Source of the DNA: CAYVQF01 sp964454015
GTDB taxonomy: Bacteria; Myxococcota_A; Bradymonadia; UBA4248
DNA length: 64,000 nucleotides
NCBI GenBank assembly: GCA_964454015.1
Contig: CAYVQF010000018.1
Coordinates: 21,010 to 85,009 of the forward strand
Direction: 5' to 3'
Below the pieces are notes generated by a model that did not search any database, was not told the origin of the DNA, and saw only the letters and a list, made by a program, of their open reading frames with translations. Made by a program: the position numbers and the translations under genes. Below, one piece after another: positions 27,087-35,964 of this stretch. Every line of letters starts with the position of its first letter. Position 1 is the stretch's first letter.

Positions 27087-27120
27087 TTGGTTAGATTACC
27101 AAGTAGCCAAGTTGTGTCAA
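27087..27120 (-). promoter_or_regulatory. arsR promoter with overlapping dyad operator
   Basis: On the - strand, a perfect TTGACA (27120-27115) and TAATCT (27098-27093) are 16 bases apart. The -10 lies inside the dyad TTGGT-TAGATT-ACCAA (27087-27102), a plausible ArsR operator that would block RNA polymerase. The leader before arsR would be about 60 bases. Confidence 0.55.
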
Positions 27121-27446
27121 TGGGCAAAATGGGGGTGGTCTTGGTTGGGTGGGCGCGGCGGGTGCTTCGCGGGTTGAAGGTGGGGTGATGGGGACTTGGA
27201 TCCGGGCCTCGGTGTGGTTGGCGGGGTGTGCAGGCTCTGGCGCGCACGTCCAAGCGGAGGTGGATCCCAGATCTTTAGAGGGGGTGGGAGAAGGCGGTGG
27301 CCGTGGCGGGGGGGATGGCGGCGTTGATTTTCGCGCGTTCGTGCCTAGATCCTGGGCGGCCAGAGGCTGGTGGCAGCGCCGTGATGGGTGGCCCAGGGAG
27401 GTCTCGTGGCTCGCATTCAACGACGCCAAGCAGTGAGGATAGGGTG
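27121..27446. other. Non-coding stretch between arsR promoter and redoxin gene
   Basis: About 325 bases with no convincing gene. A + strand frame (27188-27436) begins like a lipoprotein (WLAGCAG) but turns into low-complexity Gly/Arg and is not accepted. No clear terminator or further promoter is visible. Confidence 0.4.
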
Positions 27447-28073
27447 ATGATGGACAAGAAGGTTTGGATGGTTTTGGGGACGGTCGCGTTGGTGTTCATG
27501 GGGTTGTCGTCGGCGCAGGCAGAGGAGCCTGGCTTGTCCTTTGGCGACACTTGGCCCATGGGAGAGGTGGCGCTGAAGGACGTCTCGGGCAAGATGGTCA
27601 AGGTGGATGATGTGGCGGGCGAGAAGGGTACGCTGGTGATTTTTACCTGCAACCATTGTCCCTATGTGAAGGCGTGGGATGACCGGATTACGGCTTTGGG
27701 CAATGCCTATGTGGAGAAGGGGATAGGGGTGGTGTCCATCAACAGTAATGATCCGGGGGTCAAGGGCGAAGACAGCTTCGAGGAGATGGTGAAGCGTTCC
27801 AAGGCGCTTGGCTTGAACTTTCCGTATGTGGTTGATGAGGGTTCCAAGTTGGCGTTGGCCTTTGGTGCGAAGAAGACGCCCGAGATTTACCTCTTTGACG
27901 CGGAGCGCAGACTGGTCTACACGGGGGCCGTGGACGACAACTCGCAGGATGCGTCGAAGGTGACGAAGACGCATTTGCGGGACGCGTTGGAGGCGGTGTT
28001 GGCTGGCAAGCAGCCCGATCCACGGGCGACGAAGGCTTTGGGCTGCACCATCAAGTTTTATAAGAAGAAGTGA
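27447..28073 (+). CDS. Exported redoxin (AhpC/TSA-like) with CNHCPYV motif
   Basis: The 208-residue protein has a Sec signal peptide (VLGTVALVFMGLSSAQA). Its thioredoxin-like redoxin domain has the active-site segment FTCNHCPYVKAW, a conserved variant in the AhpC/TSA-related family. GVVSINSND and KKTPEIYLFD (cis-Pro) also match. It is probably a periplasmic thiol oxidoreductase. GAGG lies about nine bases before the ATG; a second ATG follows at once. It is divergent from arsR with 423 bases between them, so it is not part of the ars operon. Confidence 0.85.
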   Translation: MMDKKVWMVLGTVALVFMGLSSAQAEEPGLSFGDTWPMGEVALKDVSGKMVKVDDVAGEKGTLVIFTCNHCPYVKAWDDRITALGNAYVEKGIGVVSINSNDPGVKGEDSFEEMVKRSKALGLNFPYVVDEGSKLALAFGAKKTPEIYLFDAERRLVYTGAVDDNSQDASKVTKTHLRDALEAVLAGKQPDPRATKALGCTIKFYKKK

Positions 28074-28162
28074 CGGGCAGGCGCTGGTTGAGGCGCGTCG
28101 GGGCCGACTTGGCCGGCGGAGCCTCTGGGGCGGTGCTCGCGGGTGGGGAGTGTGGGAGCGCG

Positions 28163-29071
28163 ATGGACGAGAAGGTGACAGAGGGGGCGGTGGCGGCAGG
28201 GTCTGAAGAGGGGGCGCCGATGCCCTCTGGGGCTGAGCCCCTGGAGGTGGAAGCTGGGGGGCTGATTTTTCGGGGCTGGAGCCATGGCAGCGGGGCGCCC
28301 GTGGTGGCGCTGCACGGTTGGCTGGACAACGTGGCCTCCATGGGGCCGATGTTGCCGTACCTGGCGGGCGCGAAGGTGGTGGCGTGTGATCTGGCGGGTC
28401 ATGGTTGGTCGGGCCACCGTGGCGCTGGGGCGCGGCGGCATGTTTTCGATGACGTTGCGGATTTGTATGCCCTGGTGGAGGCGCTGGGGTTGAAGCGCTT
28501 TCGTTTGGTGGGTCACTCGCTGGGGGGGATCATTGGGAGCTTGTTTGCGGGTGCCTTTCCAGAGCGGGTGGAGGCGCTGTTGATGATCGATAGTTTTGGC
28601 CCCTTCGTGAGTGATGCCGAGGAGGCGCCGGGGCGCTTGGCGGGTGCGATTCGGCAGTGGTCGCGGATAGGGGGTCGCTCTCTGCGGCCTTTTGCCTCTT
28701 TTGCCGAGGGGGTTGAGAAGATTGCCGGTGATCGTCCTCTTTTGAGTCAAGAGAGCGCTCGTCTTTTGGCGGCGCGGGCTTTGGTGGCAGGCGCCGATGG
28801 TTTGTGGCGGGTGCGCCACGATCCACTGGAGCAGCTTGCGCCCATGTTGCGTTTGGGTGAAGCCCAGGTGGCGGCCTTTTTTGGGCGTATTAACTGTCCA
28901 GTAACCTTCGTGCGGGCGCAGCAGGGTTGGCCGGTGGCGGCGGAGGTGCTGTCTCAGCGTGTCTCTTACGTGGGTCGCGGGCACTATCTCGAGGTGGAGG
29001 GTGGGCACCACGTGCACATGGACCACCCTGAGCGTTTGCTTGCGGCGTGGTCGCGTTTTCTCGCGAGTTGA
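28163..29071 (+). CDS. Alpha/beta hydrolase
   Basis: The protein has about 300 residues and all the alpha/beta-hydrolase marks: an oxyanion HG (VVALHGWLDN), CDLAGHGWSG, the nucleophile elbow GHSLGG, and a C-terminal His in GGHHVHMDHPE. The LDNVASMGPMLP pattern resembles the serine hydrolase-like (SERHL) group. The substrate is unknown. The open frame reaches GTG 28070, which overlaps the redoxin stop, but ATG 28163 has GGGAG six bases before it and removes a non-conserved stretch; the true start is uncertain. Confidence 0.85.
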   Translation: MDEKVTEGAVAAGSEEGAPMPSGAEPLEVEAGGLIFRGWSHGSGAPVVALHGWLDNVASMGPMLPYLAGAKVVACDLAGHGWSGHRGAGARRHVFDDVADLYALVEALGLKRFRLVGHSLGGIIGSLFAGAFPERVEALLMIDSFGPFVSDAEEAPGRLAGAIRQWSRIGGRSLRPFASFAEGVEKIAGDRPLLSQESARLLAARALVAGADGLWRVRHDPLEQLAPMLRLGEAQVAAFFGRINCPVTFVRAQQGWPVAAEVLSQRVSYVGRGHYLEVEGGHHVHMDHPERLLAAWSRFLAS

Positions 29072-29086
29072 GCCGCGAGCGGGGGC

Positions 29087-30430
29087 TCATCGGGTGGCGA
29101 AGGACATTTGTCGCTGGGTGCCGCGGGGGTTCAGGCCTTGGAGGACGCCGCCGAGGGTGACGAAGATTTCGTCGGCGAGGAAGGCGTGTCCGGCGCGGTT
29201 GAGGTGGAGGGGGTCGTCGAGCAAGGCATCCAGGTTCATGGCAAGGGTGGCCGCGGCGAGGTCGATGAGGAGGAGATCGCGCTCTTGGGCCATGGTGGCT
29301 CTGATTTCGTTGAGCTTGGCGTGCATGAGGTTTTCGACGATGGGTTGATAGGGGCCCAAGTACTCGCCCCAGGCTTGGCTGGAGGCGTAGTTGGGGTAGA
29401 GGATCCAGGCGATGTCTGCCTGAGGGGCTTGGCGGCGCAGCTCGGTGATGATGGCGCGGAGGTTGGCCGTGATGAGGGCAATCTGGGCGTCGAGTTGGTC
29501 GAGCATGGCGATGGCTTCTTCAGGGCTGAGGAGCTCGATGGCCTCGGCAAAGGCCATGAGGTCGTTGCCACCGAGGGAGAAGACGATGAGCTGGGTGTGT
29601 TCGAGGTTGGGCAGGACGCGCTCGTTGAAGTAGCGGGTGTTGGGTAGCCATTGGGCAGTGGTCGAGCCGGGCACGGCGAGATTGACACTGTGGGCATCGG
29701 CCAGGGCCGAGAGGTGGTTGGCCAGAAGCTCGGGGAACCAGGGCTGGGGGCCGTAAGCGGGGATGCTGTCCCCAAAGGTGAGCACGCGGATGCTCCCATT
29801 GCGGATGGCCTGCGCGGTGTGGCGGCCATGGTTGTGGGAGGTGGCGTGGAGGCTGGTGGGGGTCTCGACGAGGAGGAAGGCGCGCTCGCTGGCATGGTCG
29901 AAGCAGAAGTCCCCCTTGGCATCGCTGAGGGCAGTGGGGCGCGCGGAGAGCTCCTTGGGGAGCAGGAGGGTGACGGGGACTTGGGTCAGGGGTGGGTGGG
30001 TGTCTTCGCTGTAGCGCTGGACGTAGTGGGATTGGGCGAGGTGTTCAGGGTCGCGTGAGAGGCGCCCGCGGATCTGGCCTTGGCAGGGGAGGATGTCGAG
30101 GTCTGGGATGACGTCTTGGAGGTCGGGGGGGAGGTCGGGGGGGAGATCGCCTGCTTGGTCCTCGAGCTCGGGTTGGGCGAGGTCCGGGGTGTCCAGTGGA
30201 GAGGTGTCGGAGGGGAGGTCGGCGTTGAGGTCGGCTTGGCTGTCTTCTTGGGTGTCGCTGTCGAGTTCGGGGGTGGGGGCGTCGGGGCTTTGGATGTCGC
30301 TGGTGTCGTTGTCGAGGTAGGGGCGCGGGTGGTGCTCGTCGCAGGCCAAGGGGAGAGTGCCGATGGCGAGGGCGCAGAGGAGGCTCAGGGCAGAGATGGC
30401 GTGGCGTCGGGATGGATGCATTGGCAGCAT
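29087..30430 (-). CDS. SGNH/GDSL-type esterase lipoprotein with acidic stalk
   Basis: The 447-residue lipoprotein (GTLPLAC) is followed by a stalk of about 90 residues rich in Asp, Pro, Leu and Thr (residues 35-120, with DLPPDLPPDLQD repeats). A small beta domain comes next. The C-terminal hydrolase has SGNH blocks: FGDSI (nucleophile Ser), PGST, GGND and a terminal DDPLHLNRAGH catalytic Asp/His. It is probably an esterase or lipase on the cell surface. ATG at 30430 or 30421 are both possible; neither has a strong ribosome site. Confidence 0.88.
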   Translation of the reverse strand: MLPMHPSRRHAISALSLLCALAIGTLPLACDEHHPRPYLDNDTSDIQSPDAPTPELDSDTQEDSQADLNADLPSDTSPLDTPDLAQPELEDQAGDLPPDLPPDLQDVIPDLDILPCQGQIRGRLSRDPEHLAQSHYVQRYSEDTHPPLTQVPVTLLLPKELSARPTALSDAKGDFCFDHASERAFLLVETPTSLHATSHNHGRHTAQAIRNGSIRVLTFGDSIPAYGPQPWFPELLANHLSALADAHSVNLAVPGSTTAQWLPNTRYFNERVLPNLEHTQLIVFSLGGNDLMAFAEAIELLSPEEAIAMLDQLDAQIALITANLRAIITELRRQAPQADIAWILYPNYASSQAWGEYLGPYQPIVENLMHAKLNEIRATMAQERDLLLIDLAAATLAMNLDALLDDPLHLNRAGHAFLADEIFVTLGGVLQGLNPRGTQRQMSFATR

Positions 30431-30646
30431 GGGATGGCGCTCAGGTGGTGAGGAGAGATGGGTTGGGTGGAGCCACGGCAGGGAAGGCGTGCGTGCGTGG
30501 CACCTCTGAGGCAGCTTATTCGGTTGCTCTGCCCGATTCCAGCGTAAAGGTCGCGCAGGGGCGCGTTGGGTAGAACAAAGGTGCAGGCAGTGCTATGAGT
30601 GGTGCCGCGTGTGATGATCAGGACCGCAGGGCGGTGAGGAGCTGAG

Positions 30647-32683
30647 ATGGCGACATTTGCAGAGCAGATCAGGCAAGGGATTCCGGCGGAGTTGCCGGCG
30701 TTTTCGGCGGAGGCGTTGGCGACGGCGGCGGTGAACCGGGCGCCAGCGCGGCCCCAGGTGTTGAAGCCCGAGGAGCGCGAGTTGGCGCTGCGCAATAGTT
30801 TGCGCTATTTCCCCGAGGCATGGCACGCGGTGCTGGCGCCGGAGTTTGCGGCGGAGCTGCATGTGCAGGGCCGGATCATCATGCATCGTTTTCGGCCGAG
30901 CTATGAGATGCGGGCGCGTCCTCTGACGGACTATCCGGCCCGGACGGCGCAGGCGGCGGCGATCATGTTGATGATCCAGAACAATTTGGATCCTGCCGTG
31001 GCGCAGCACCCCTTCGATCTGGTGACCTATGGGGGCAACGGCGCGGTTTTCCAGAACTGGGCGCAGTATCTGTTGACGATGCGCTATTTATCGGAGATGA
31101 GCGCGACACAGACGCTGGTGTTGTATTCGGGGCATCCCTTGGGTCTGTTTCCGTCGTCGCCCGAGGCGCCACGGTTGGTGGTGACCAACGGGATGGTCAT
31201 TCCCAACTACAGCAGCCAGGCGGATTACGAGCGGATGGCTGCGCTGGGGGTGACCTCTTACGGGCAGATGACGGCGGGCTCGTTCATGTACATCGGTCCG
31301 CAAGGGATCGTGCATGGGACGACGATCACTTTATTGAATGCGGGTCGGCTCTACTTGGGTCTCGGTGACGATGACGACCTGGCGGGGAAGCTCTTCGTGA
31401 GCTCCGGCTTGGGCGGGATGAGCGGCGCGCAGGCCAAGGCGGCGGTGATCGCCGGCGCCGTCGGGGTGGTGGCCGAGGTCAACCCGCAGGTGGTGGCGCT
31501 GCGTCATGCCCAGGGGTGGGTGATGGAGGCCGAGGCGGATCTCGACGCGCTGTTGCGGCGGGTGCGGGAGGCTTTGGCCCGTGGCGAGGCGTTGTCCATT
31601 GCCTATGTCGGGAACGTGGTGGATCTGTGGGAGCGTCTCGCTGCCGAGGAAATGCAAGTGGACTTGGGGAGTGACCAGACCTCGCTGCACAACCCGTGGC
31701 TGGGGGGCTACTACCCTGCGGGTATGACTTTGGCGGAGGCCAACGTCCTGATGCGCGACGATCCAGCGGCGTTCAAGGTGGCGGTGCAGGCTTCACTGCG
31801 GCGCCAGGTGGCGGCGATTGGGAAGCTGGCCGCGCGAGGGATGCGCTTCTGGGACTACGGCAATGCGTTCTTGGTGGAGGCGGCGCGGGCTGGGGCAGAG
31901 GGGGTGTTGCTGGCCAACGGCGATTTCGCCTATCCGTCTTATGTCGAAGATATCATGGGGCCGATGTGTTTCGACTATGGCTTTGGCCCCTTTCGCTGGG
32001 TATGCACCTCAGGGTTGGCGGAAGACCTGCGGGTGAGCGACGCCATCGCGGCGGAGGTGTTGGCGGCGCACGTGGCGCGGGACGAGCCGCAGGTGCGGCG
32101 TCAGCGCCTGGACAACCTGCGGTGGATCCGTGAGGCCGAAGGCCATGGCTTGGTCGTGGGTTCGCAGGCGCGCATTCTTTACGCTGATTTGGTGGGGCGT
32201 CGGGAGATCGCGGCGGCCTTCAACGCGGCCGTCGCCGACGGTCGTTTGCGCGGTCCCATCGTCCTGGGTCGGGATCATCACGATGTATCGGGGACGGATT
32301 CACCCTACAGGGAGACGGCGAATATTCGCGATGGCAGTCGTTTTACGGCGGACATGGCGGTGCACAACGTGATTGGTGATGCTTTTCGCGGTGCCACCTG
32401 GGTGTCGCTGCACAACGGCGGCGGCGTGGGGTGGGGTGAGGTCATCAACGGTGGCTTTGGTTTGGTCTTGGATGGCTCTGAGGCCGCCGGCCGGCGGGCG
32501 CAGGCGATGCTGGGTTGGGATGTGGCCAATGGCCTGAGCCGGCGGGCGTGGGCGCGCAACCCTGGCGCCATTCATGCGGTACGAGCGGCCATGCAGGCCG
32601 ATGCGGAGCTACAGGTGACGTTGCCGCATGGGGCGAGTGACGCCGTGGTGCGGCGGTCGTTGGCGGCGGTCTATGGATCGTGA
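30647..32683 (+). CDS. hutU: Urocanate hydratase, long form
   Basis: Urocanase converts urocanate to imidazolonepropionate in histidine breakdown, using tightly bound NAD+ as an electrophile. The 678-residue protein aligns throughout with the family: YGGNGAVFQNWAQY, TNGMVIPNYSS, GQMTAGSFMYIGPQGIVHGTT, SSGLGGMSGAQ (NAD binding) and a C-terminal WVSLHNGGGVGWGEVINGG. The catalytic region FGPFRWVCTSG holds the conserved Cys. It is about 120 residues longer than the common bacterial form (about 555) and resembles the longer eukaryote-like and myxobacterial type. GAGGAG precedes the ATG. No other hut gene lies in the window. Confidence 0.95.
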   Translation: MATFAEQIRQGIPAELPAFSAEALATAAVNRAPARPQVLKPEERELALRNSLRYFPEAWHAVLAPEFAAELHVQGRIIMHRFRPSYEMRARPLTDYPARTAQAAAIMLMIQNNLDPAVAQHPFDLVTYGGNGAVFQNWAQYLLTMRYLSEMSATQTLVLYSGHPLGLFPSSPEAPRLVVTNGMVIPNYSSQADYERMAALGVTSYGQMTAGSFMYIGPQGIVHGTTITLLNAGRLYLGLGDDDDLAGKLFVSSGLGGMSGAQAKAAVIAGAVGVVAEVNPQVVALRHAQGWVMEAEADLDALLRRVREALARGEALSIAYVGNVVDLWERLAAEEMQVDLGSDQTSLHNPWLGGYYPAGMTLAEANVLMRDDPAAFKVAVQASLRRQVAAIGKLAARGMRFWDYGNAFLVEAARAGAEGVLLANGDFAYPSYVEDIMGPMCFDYGFGPFRWVCTSGLAEDLRVSDAIAAEVLAAHVARDEPQVRRQRLDNLRWIREAEGHGLVVGSQARILYADLVGRREIAAAFNAAVADGRLRGPIVLGRDHHDVSGTDSPYRETANIRDGSRFTADMAVHNVIGDAFRGATWVSLHNGGGVGWGEVINGGFGLVLDGSEAAGRRAQAMLGWDVANGLSRRAWARNPGAIHAVRAAMQADAELQVTLPHGASDAVVRRSLAAVYGS

Positions 32684-32723
32684 CTCAGGTGATTTCGGTG
32701 GGTGTCGTAAACAAGGAGGCGAG

Positions 32724-34844
32724 ATGCGAAAGGTAGGCAAAGTGTTGGGTTGGGCTGCCTTGGCGGCGGTGGTGGTGGTGAGTATGGGCTGCGCTGGGAG
32801 CGAGCAGCGCCGCGACGAGCTGCCCGTGACCAAGGTGGTGCTCTATCAGAACGGCGTGGGCTATTTCGAACGCTTCGGGACGGTCGAGGGGGACGAGCTG
32901 CGGCTGCGCATTCGCCCGGATCAGATCAACGACATGCTGACGTCGCTGACCATCATCGACACCTCTGGGGGCAAGGTGTCGAGTGTCTCCTTGCCGGTGG
33001 AGCGCAATGCCCAGATGGCGCTGGGCGATTTGCCGCCGCAGGTGCGTTATGCCGGGGGCTTGATGGGCGTGCTCGAAGCCTTTCGCGGGGCCAAGGTCAA
33101 GGTGAGCGCCAAGGGTTCTGGTGCTACGGGCCGGGTGATCGGCCTGGAGCAGGGCGAGAGCGGGTGGCGGGTGTCCATCCTGACGGACAGCGCTCAGGTG
33201 GTGCCCATCGATGTGGAGACGATCACCCAGGTGACCTTGCAGGACCGGACCTTGGCCGTGGGTTTGGCCAAGGCTTTGGACGTGACCTTGGGCGAAGGTG
33301 AGTGGAAGCCGATAGAGCTGACGGTGCGCTTCTCCAAGGGGGGCGACCACAAGGTGTTGATGTCCTACATATCGGCGATGCCGACGTGGAAACCGGCCTA
33401 TCGCATCGTCATCGACCAAGAGAAGATGCGGCTGCAGGGCTGGGCCGTGGTGGACAACGTTTCGGGGGAGGACTGGGAGAATGTGCGCTTGTCGTTGGCG
33501 GCCGGGAGCCCCATCTCTTTCATGGTCGATTTGCATACGCCGCGGCTTCCTTACCGCGCGGACCTGACGCACCGGACCTATGCGCTGAGCGCCGAGGCGC
33601 CCCCGGAAGCGTTGGCGGCTTTTGGTGGTGGTGGCATGGCTGATTCTTCCATGCAGATGTCCAAGGTTGCGGCGGCGCCTCCGGCGCCGAGCCGGGCCAA
33701 GAAGGAGTCCAAACCGCGGACGGCTTATGCAGAACGAGAAGAGTCCTATGGCTGGGGGGGCGACGATGCCGACGCGTTCTATGATGATTGGGCGCCGAGC
33801 CCGGAGATGGACGCTGGTCTCTTCGAGGGCAGCGTGGACGTGCAGGTGAGTGGGCAGGCGGTGGGCGCGGTGTACCGCTATGACATTGGGGTTCCCGTGA
33901 CGGTGCCCGATCGGTCGAGCGCGATGGTTCCCATCGTCAATGCGGCCGTCGAAGGTGAGGACGTGCTCTACTACGATCCGACGAGCGGGTCGGCGCGGGC
34001 GCAGACGACGCCCTACCGGGCGGTGCGGATGACCAACACCACGGGGATGGTGTTGGAGCAGGGTCCGTTGACGATTTACAAGGACTCGACCTTCGTGGGT
34101 TCGGGGCTTGCCCCGCAAGTGGGTGCGGACCAGACGGTGTTCATTTCGTACAGCTTGGAGCCGACGGTGCACGTCGAGGCTTTTTCCGACTACAGTCAGC
34201 AGGAGCAACGGCTGGTCAAGGTCAAGGATGGAGTGATGACGGTGGAGTCCTATCAACTGCAGACGCAGCGTTTCACCCTAACCAACAGGGGCGCTGAGGC
34301 GCAGGTGGTCTATCTTCGCAGTGACAAGGTCCCTGGTTATGAGCTGCGTGAAGGGGAAGGGATGGAGGCGATCACCCAGGGCGAGGTCTATTTCGTCAAG
34401 GCGCATGTGGCCGGAGCGGCGTCGACGGTCCAGGAGGTGGTACAGGCCAGCAAGGCGCGACGCACGCTGCGGTTGACGGACCACGAGTCGGCGGCGGTGC
34501 TGACGCTGTATGTGTCGTCGGTGGATGCCAACCCACGGGTGAAGGCCCAGGTGGAGGAAGTGCTGGCGTATCGGCGCACCTTGGGGGACATGGAGCATCG
34601 CCGCAGCGCCGTGCTGGCGCGGCAGCGGGAGCTCTATCAGCGCTCGCAGGAGCTGCGCAACAACATCAACGTTTTGGGCAAGAACAAAGCGAACGACGCC
34701 TTGCGGGCCGATTTGACGAAGAAGCTCGCTGAGGCCGAGAACGAGCTGGCGGGGATCGACCGAGAGTTGGTGGAGATCGGCGAGCGTCGTTATGCGACGG
34801 AGGTGCAGATGCGCGAGGCCTTCAACGGGATCGTGTTGGAGTAG
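32724..34844 (+). CDS. DUF4139-type lipoprotein with C-terminal coiled coil
   Basis: The 706-residue protein has a lipoprotein signal (VVVVSMGCAG) and the DUF4139 (mucoidy-inhibitor-like) pattern: TKVVLYQNGVGYFER near the N-terminus, MPTWKPAYRIVI mid-way, and TNRGAEAQVVYLRSDKVPGYELREGEG later. Residues about 300-365 form a disordered, acidic insert. The last 120 residues are a heptad-rich coiled coil (REL-x-x-RSQELRNNINVL...). It should sit on the outer membrane or in the periplasm; the function is unknown. ATG 32724 has AAGGAGG six bases upstream. Confidence 0.85.
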   Translation: MRKVGKVLGWAALAAVVVVSMGCAGSEQRRDELPVTKVVLYQNGVGYFERFGTVEGDELRLRIRPDQINDMLTSLTIIDTSGGKVSSVSLPVERNAQMALGDLPPQVRYAGGLMGVLEAFRGAKVKVSAKGSGATGRVIGLEQGESGWRVSILTDSAQVVPIDVETITQVTLQDRTLAVGLAKALDVTLGEGEWKPIELTVRFSKGGDHKVLMSYISAMPTWKPAYRIVIDQEKMRLQGWAVVDNVSGEDWENVRLSLAAGSPISFMVDLHTPRLPYRADLTHRTYALSAEAPPEALAAFGGGGMADSSMQMSKVAAAPPAPSRAKKESKPRTAYAEREESYGWGGDDADAFYDDWAPSPEMDAGLFEGSVDVQVSGQAVGAVYRYDIGVPVTVPDRSSAMVPIVNAAVEGEDVLYYDPTSGSARAQTTPYRAVRMTNTTGMVLEQGPLTIYKDSTFVGSGLAPQVGADQTVFISYSLEPTVHVEAFSDYSQQEQRLVKVKDGVMTVESYQLQTQRFTLTNRGAEAQVVYLRSDKVPGYELREGEGMEAITQGEVYFVKAHVAGAASTVQEVVQASKARRTLRLTDHESAAVLTLYVSSVDANPRVKAQVEEVLAYRRTLGDMEHRRSAVLARQRELYQRSQELRNNINVLGKNKANDALRADLTKKLAEAENELAGIDRELVEIGERRYATEVQMREAFNGIVLE

Positions 34845-34879
34845 GCGCGTATGATCAGCCTCGGCAGGAGAGAGTTGAG

Positions 34880-35962
34880 ATGAGGTGGCTTGATTCGAAG
34901 GCGTGGGTAGTTCTAGGTGCCCTGATGGTGCTGGCGTCGAGCGGCGGAGCGGCGTGGGCCGCGTCGCTTTGTGATGACGACTGCGCCTGGGAGGGGCGTT
35001 GTGAGCGCTTGGGTGAGCAGTGTGTGGCCACGCGCGAGGAGGCGTGCCGGCTTTCAGCCCAGTGTTCGATGAGCGGTCATTGCCGCCTCGACGCGACACG
35101 CCAGCAGTGTGTTCAGGCGGCCCAGGATCCCTGCCAAGACTCGCCAGCGTGTGAGAGCGAGGGGGCTTGTTTCTTCAATGGCCAGTGTGTCGATGGGGCG
35201 ATGTGGTGTCGGATGGGGGCGCGGTGTACCCATGAGGGCGCGTGCCGCTTCGATGCGGAGCGGCAGCTCTGTGTGGTGAGTCCCGAGGGTTGCCGGGAAA
35301 GTTATGCCTGCGCCGAGGCGGGCGTGTGCGACTACGACGCGGCGACGCAGCGGTGCGTGGCAGGTGCTGATGCTTGTCGCCACAGCGAGGCTTGTGCCAG
35401 TAGTGGCCGCTGTTTGCTGGTTGCTGGGAGGTGTGTTGCTGGATCGGCAGAGGACTGTGCCGCCTCAGCGGCCTGTCGTGATGGCGGCGCTTGTCATTTG
35501 CGGGGCGAGGGCTGTGTGGTGCTCGAGAGCGCTGATTGCGCCGCATCGACGCGCTGTGCCCAGTTGGGCCATTGCTTTGCCGTGGATGCCCAGGGGCAGG
35601 TGACGGCGGAAAGTGGCGCTATCCGTGGCTGTGGCCACGGTGGGCGCTGTGATGCTCTGGAGGTGTGTCGCCGTTGGGGTCGGTGTGGGGTGGTGGAGGG
35701 TCGATGTGCGCCCGTGCGTGACGAGGATTGCCAGAAGAGCGAGGCCTGTAGCCGAGACGGGGCCTGTCACCGGATCGCGGCGAGCCCTGGGGTCTTCGGG
35801 CAGGGGCCGCGCTGTGGTGCCAAGAGCGATGAGGATTGCGTGGGCAAATGCGGGGGCAAGACGCCGTGTCGCTTCGAGCTTGGCATGGGGGGGGCGGGCG
35901 GGTGCCACAGCGGCACGATGATGGAGCACGGGGTTGGCGCGATGGAGTGGGGCTGGACCTGA
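34880..35962 (+). CDS. Secreted Cys-rich repeat protein
   Basis: The 360-residue protein has a Sec signal (VLASSGGAAWA) and about nine repeats of about 30-38 residues with the frame C-x-x-S-x-x-C-x-x-x-G-x-C-x(5-8)-C-V, for example CRLSAQCSMSGHC, CRHSEACASSGRC and CQKSEACSRDGAC. The spacing suggests many small disulfide-linked modules. The C-terminus ends in a Gly/Met/His-rich stretch (MGGAGGCHSGTMMEHG). I do not recognise the family by name; similar multi-Cys secreted proteins occur in myxobacteria. AGGAGAGAG precedes the ATG. It converges with the endonuclease gene, with two bases between. Confidence 0.8.
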   Translation: MRWLDSKAWVVLGALMVLASSGGAAWAASLCDDDCAWEGRCERLGEQCVATREEACRLSAQCSMSGHCRLDATRQQCVQAAQDPCQDSPACESEGACFFNGQCVDGAMWCRMGARCTHEGACRFDAERQLCVVSPEGCRESYACAEAGVCDYDAATQRCVAGADACRHSEACASSGRCLLVAGRCVAGSAEDCAASAACRDGGACHLRGEGCVVLESADCAASTRCAQLGHCFAVDAQGQVTAESGAIRGCGHGGRCDALEVCRRWGRCGVVEGRCAPVRDEDCQKSEACSRDGACHRIAASPGVFGQGPRCGAKSDEDCVGKCGGKTPCRFELGMGGAGGCHSGTMMEHGVGAMEWGWT

Positions 35963-35964
35963 GT

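Noticed and set aside
27188..27436. Possible 82-residue lipoprotein (MGTWIRASVWLAGCAG start)
   Set aside because: After the first 18 residues it is Gly/Arg low-complexity, the signal is too short, and the frame looks random.
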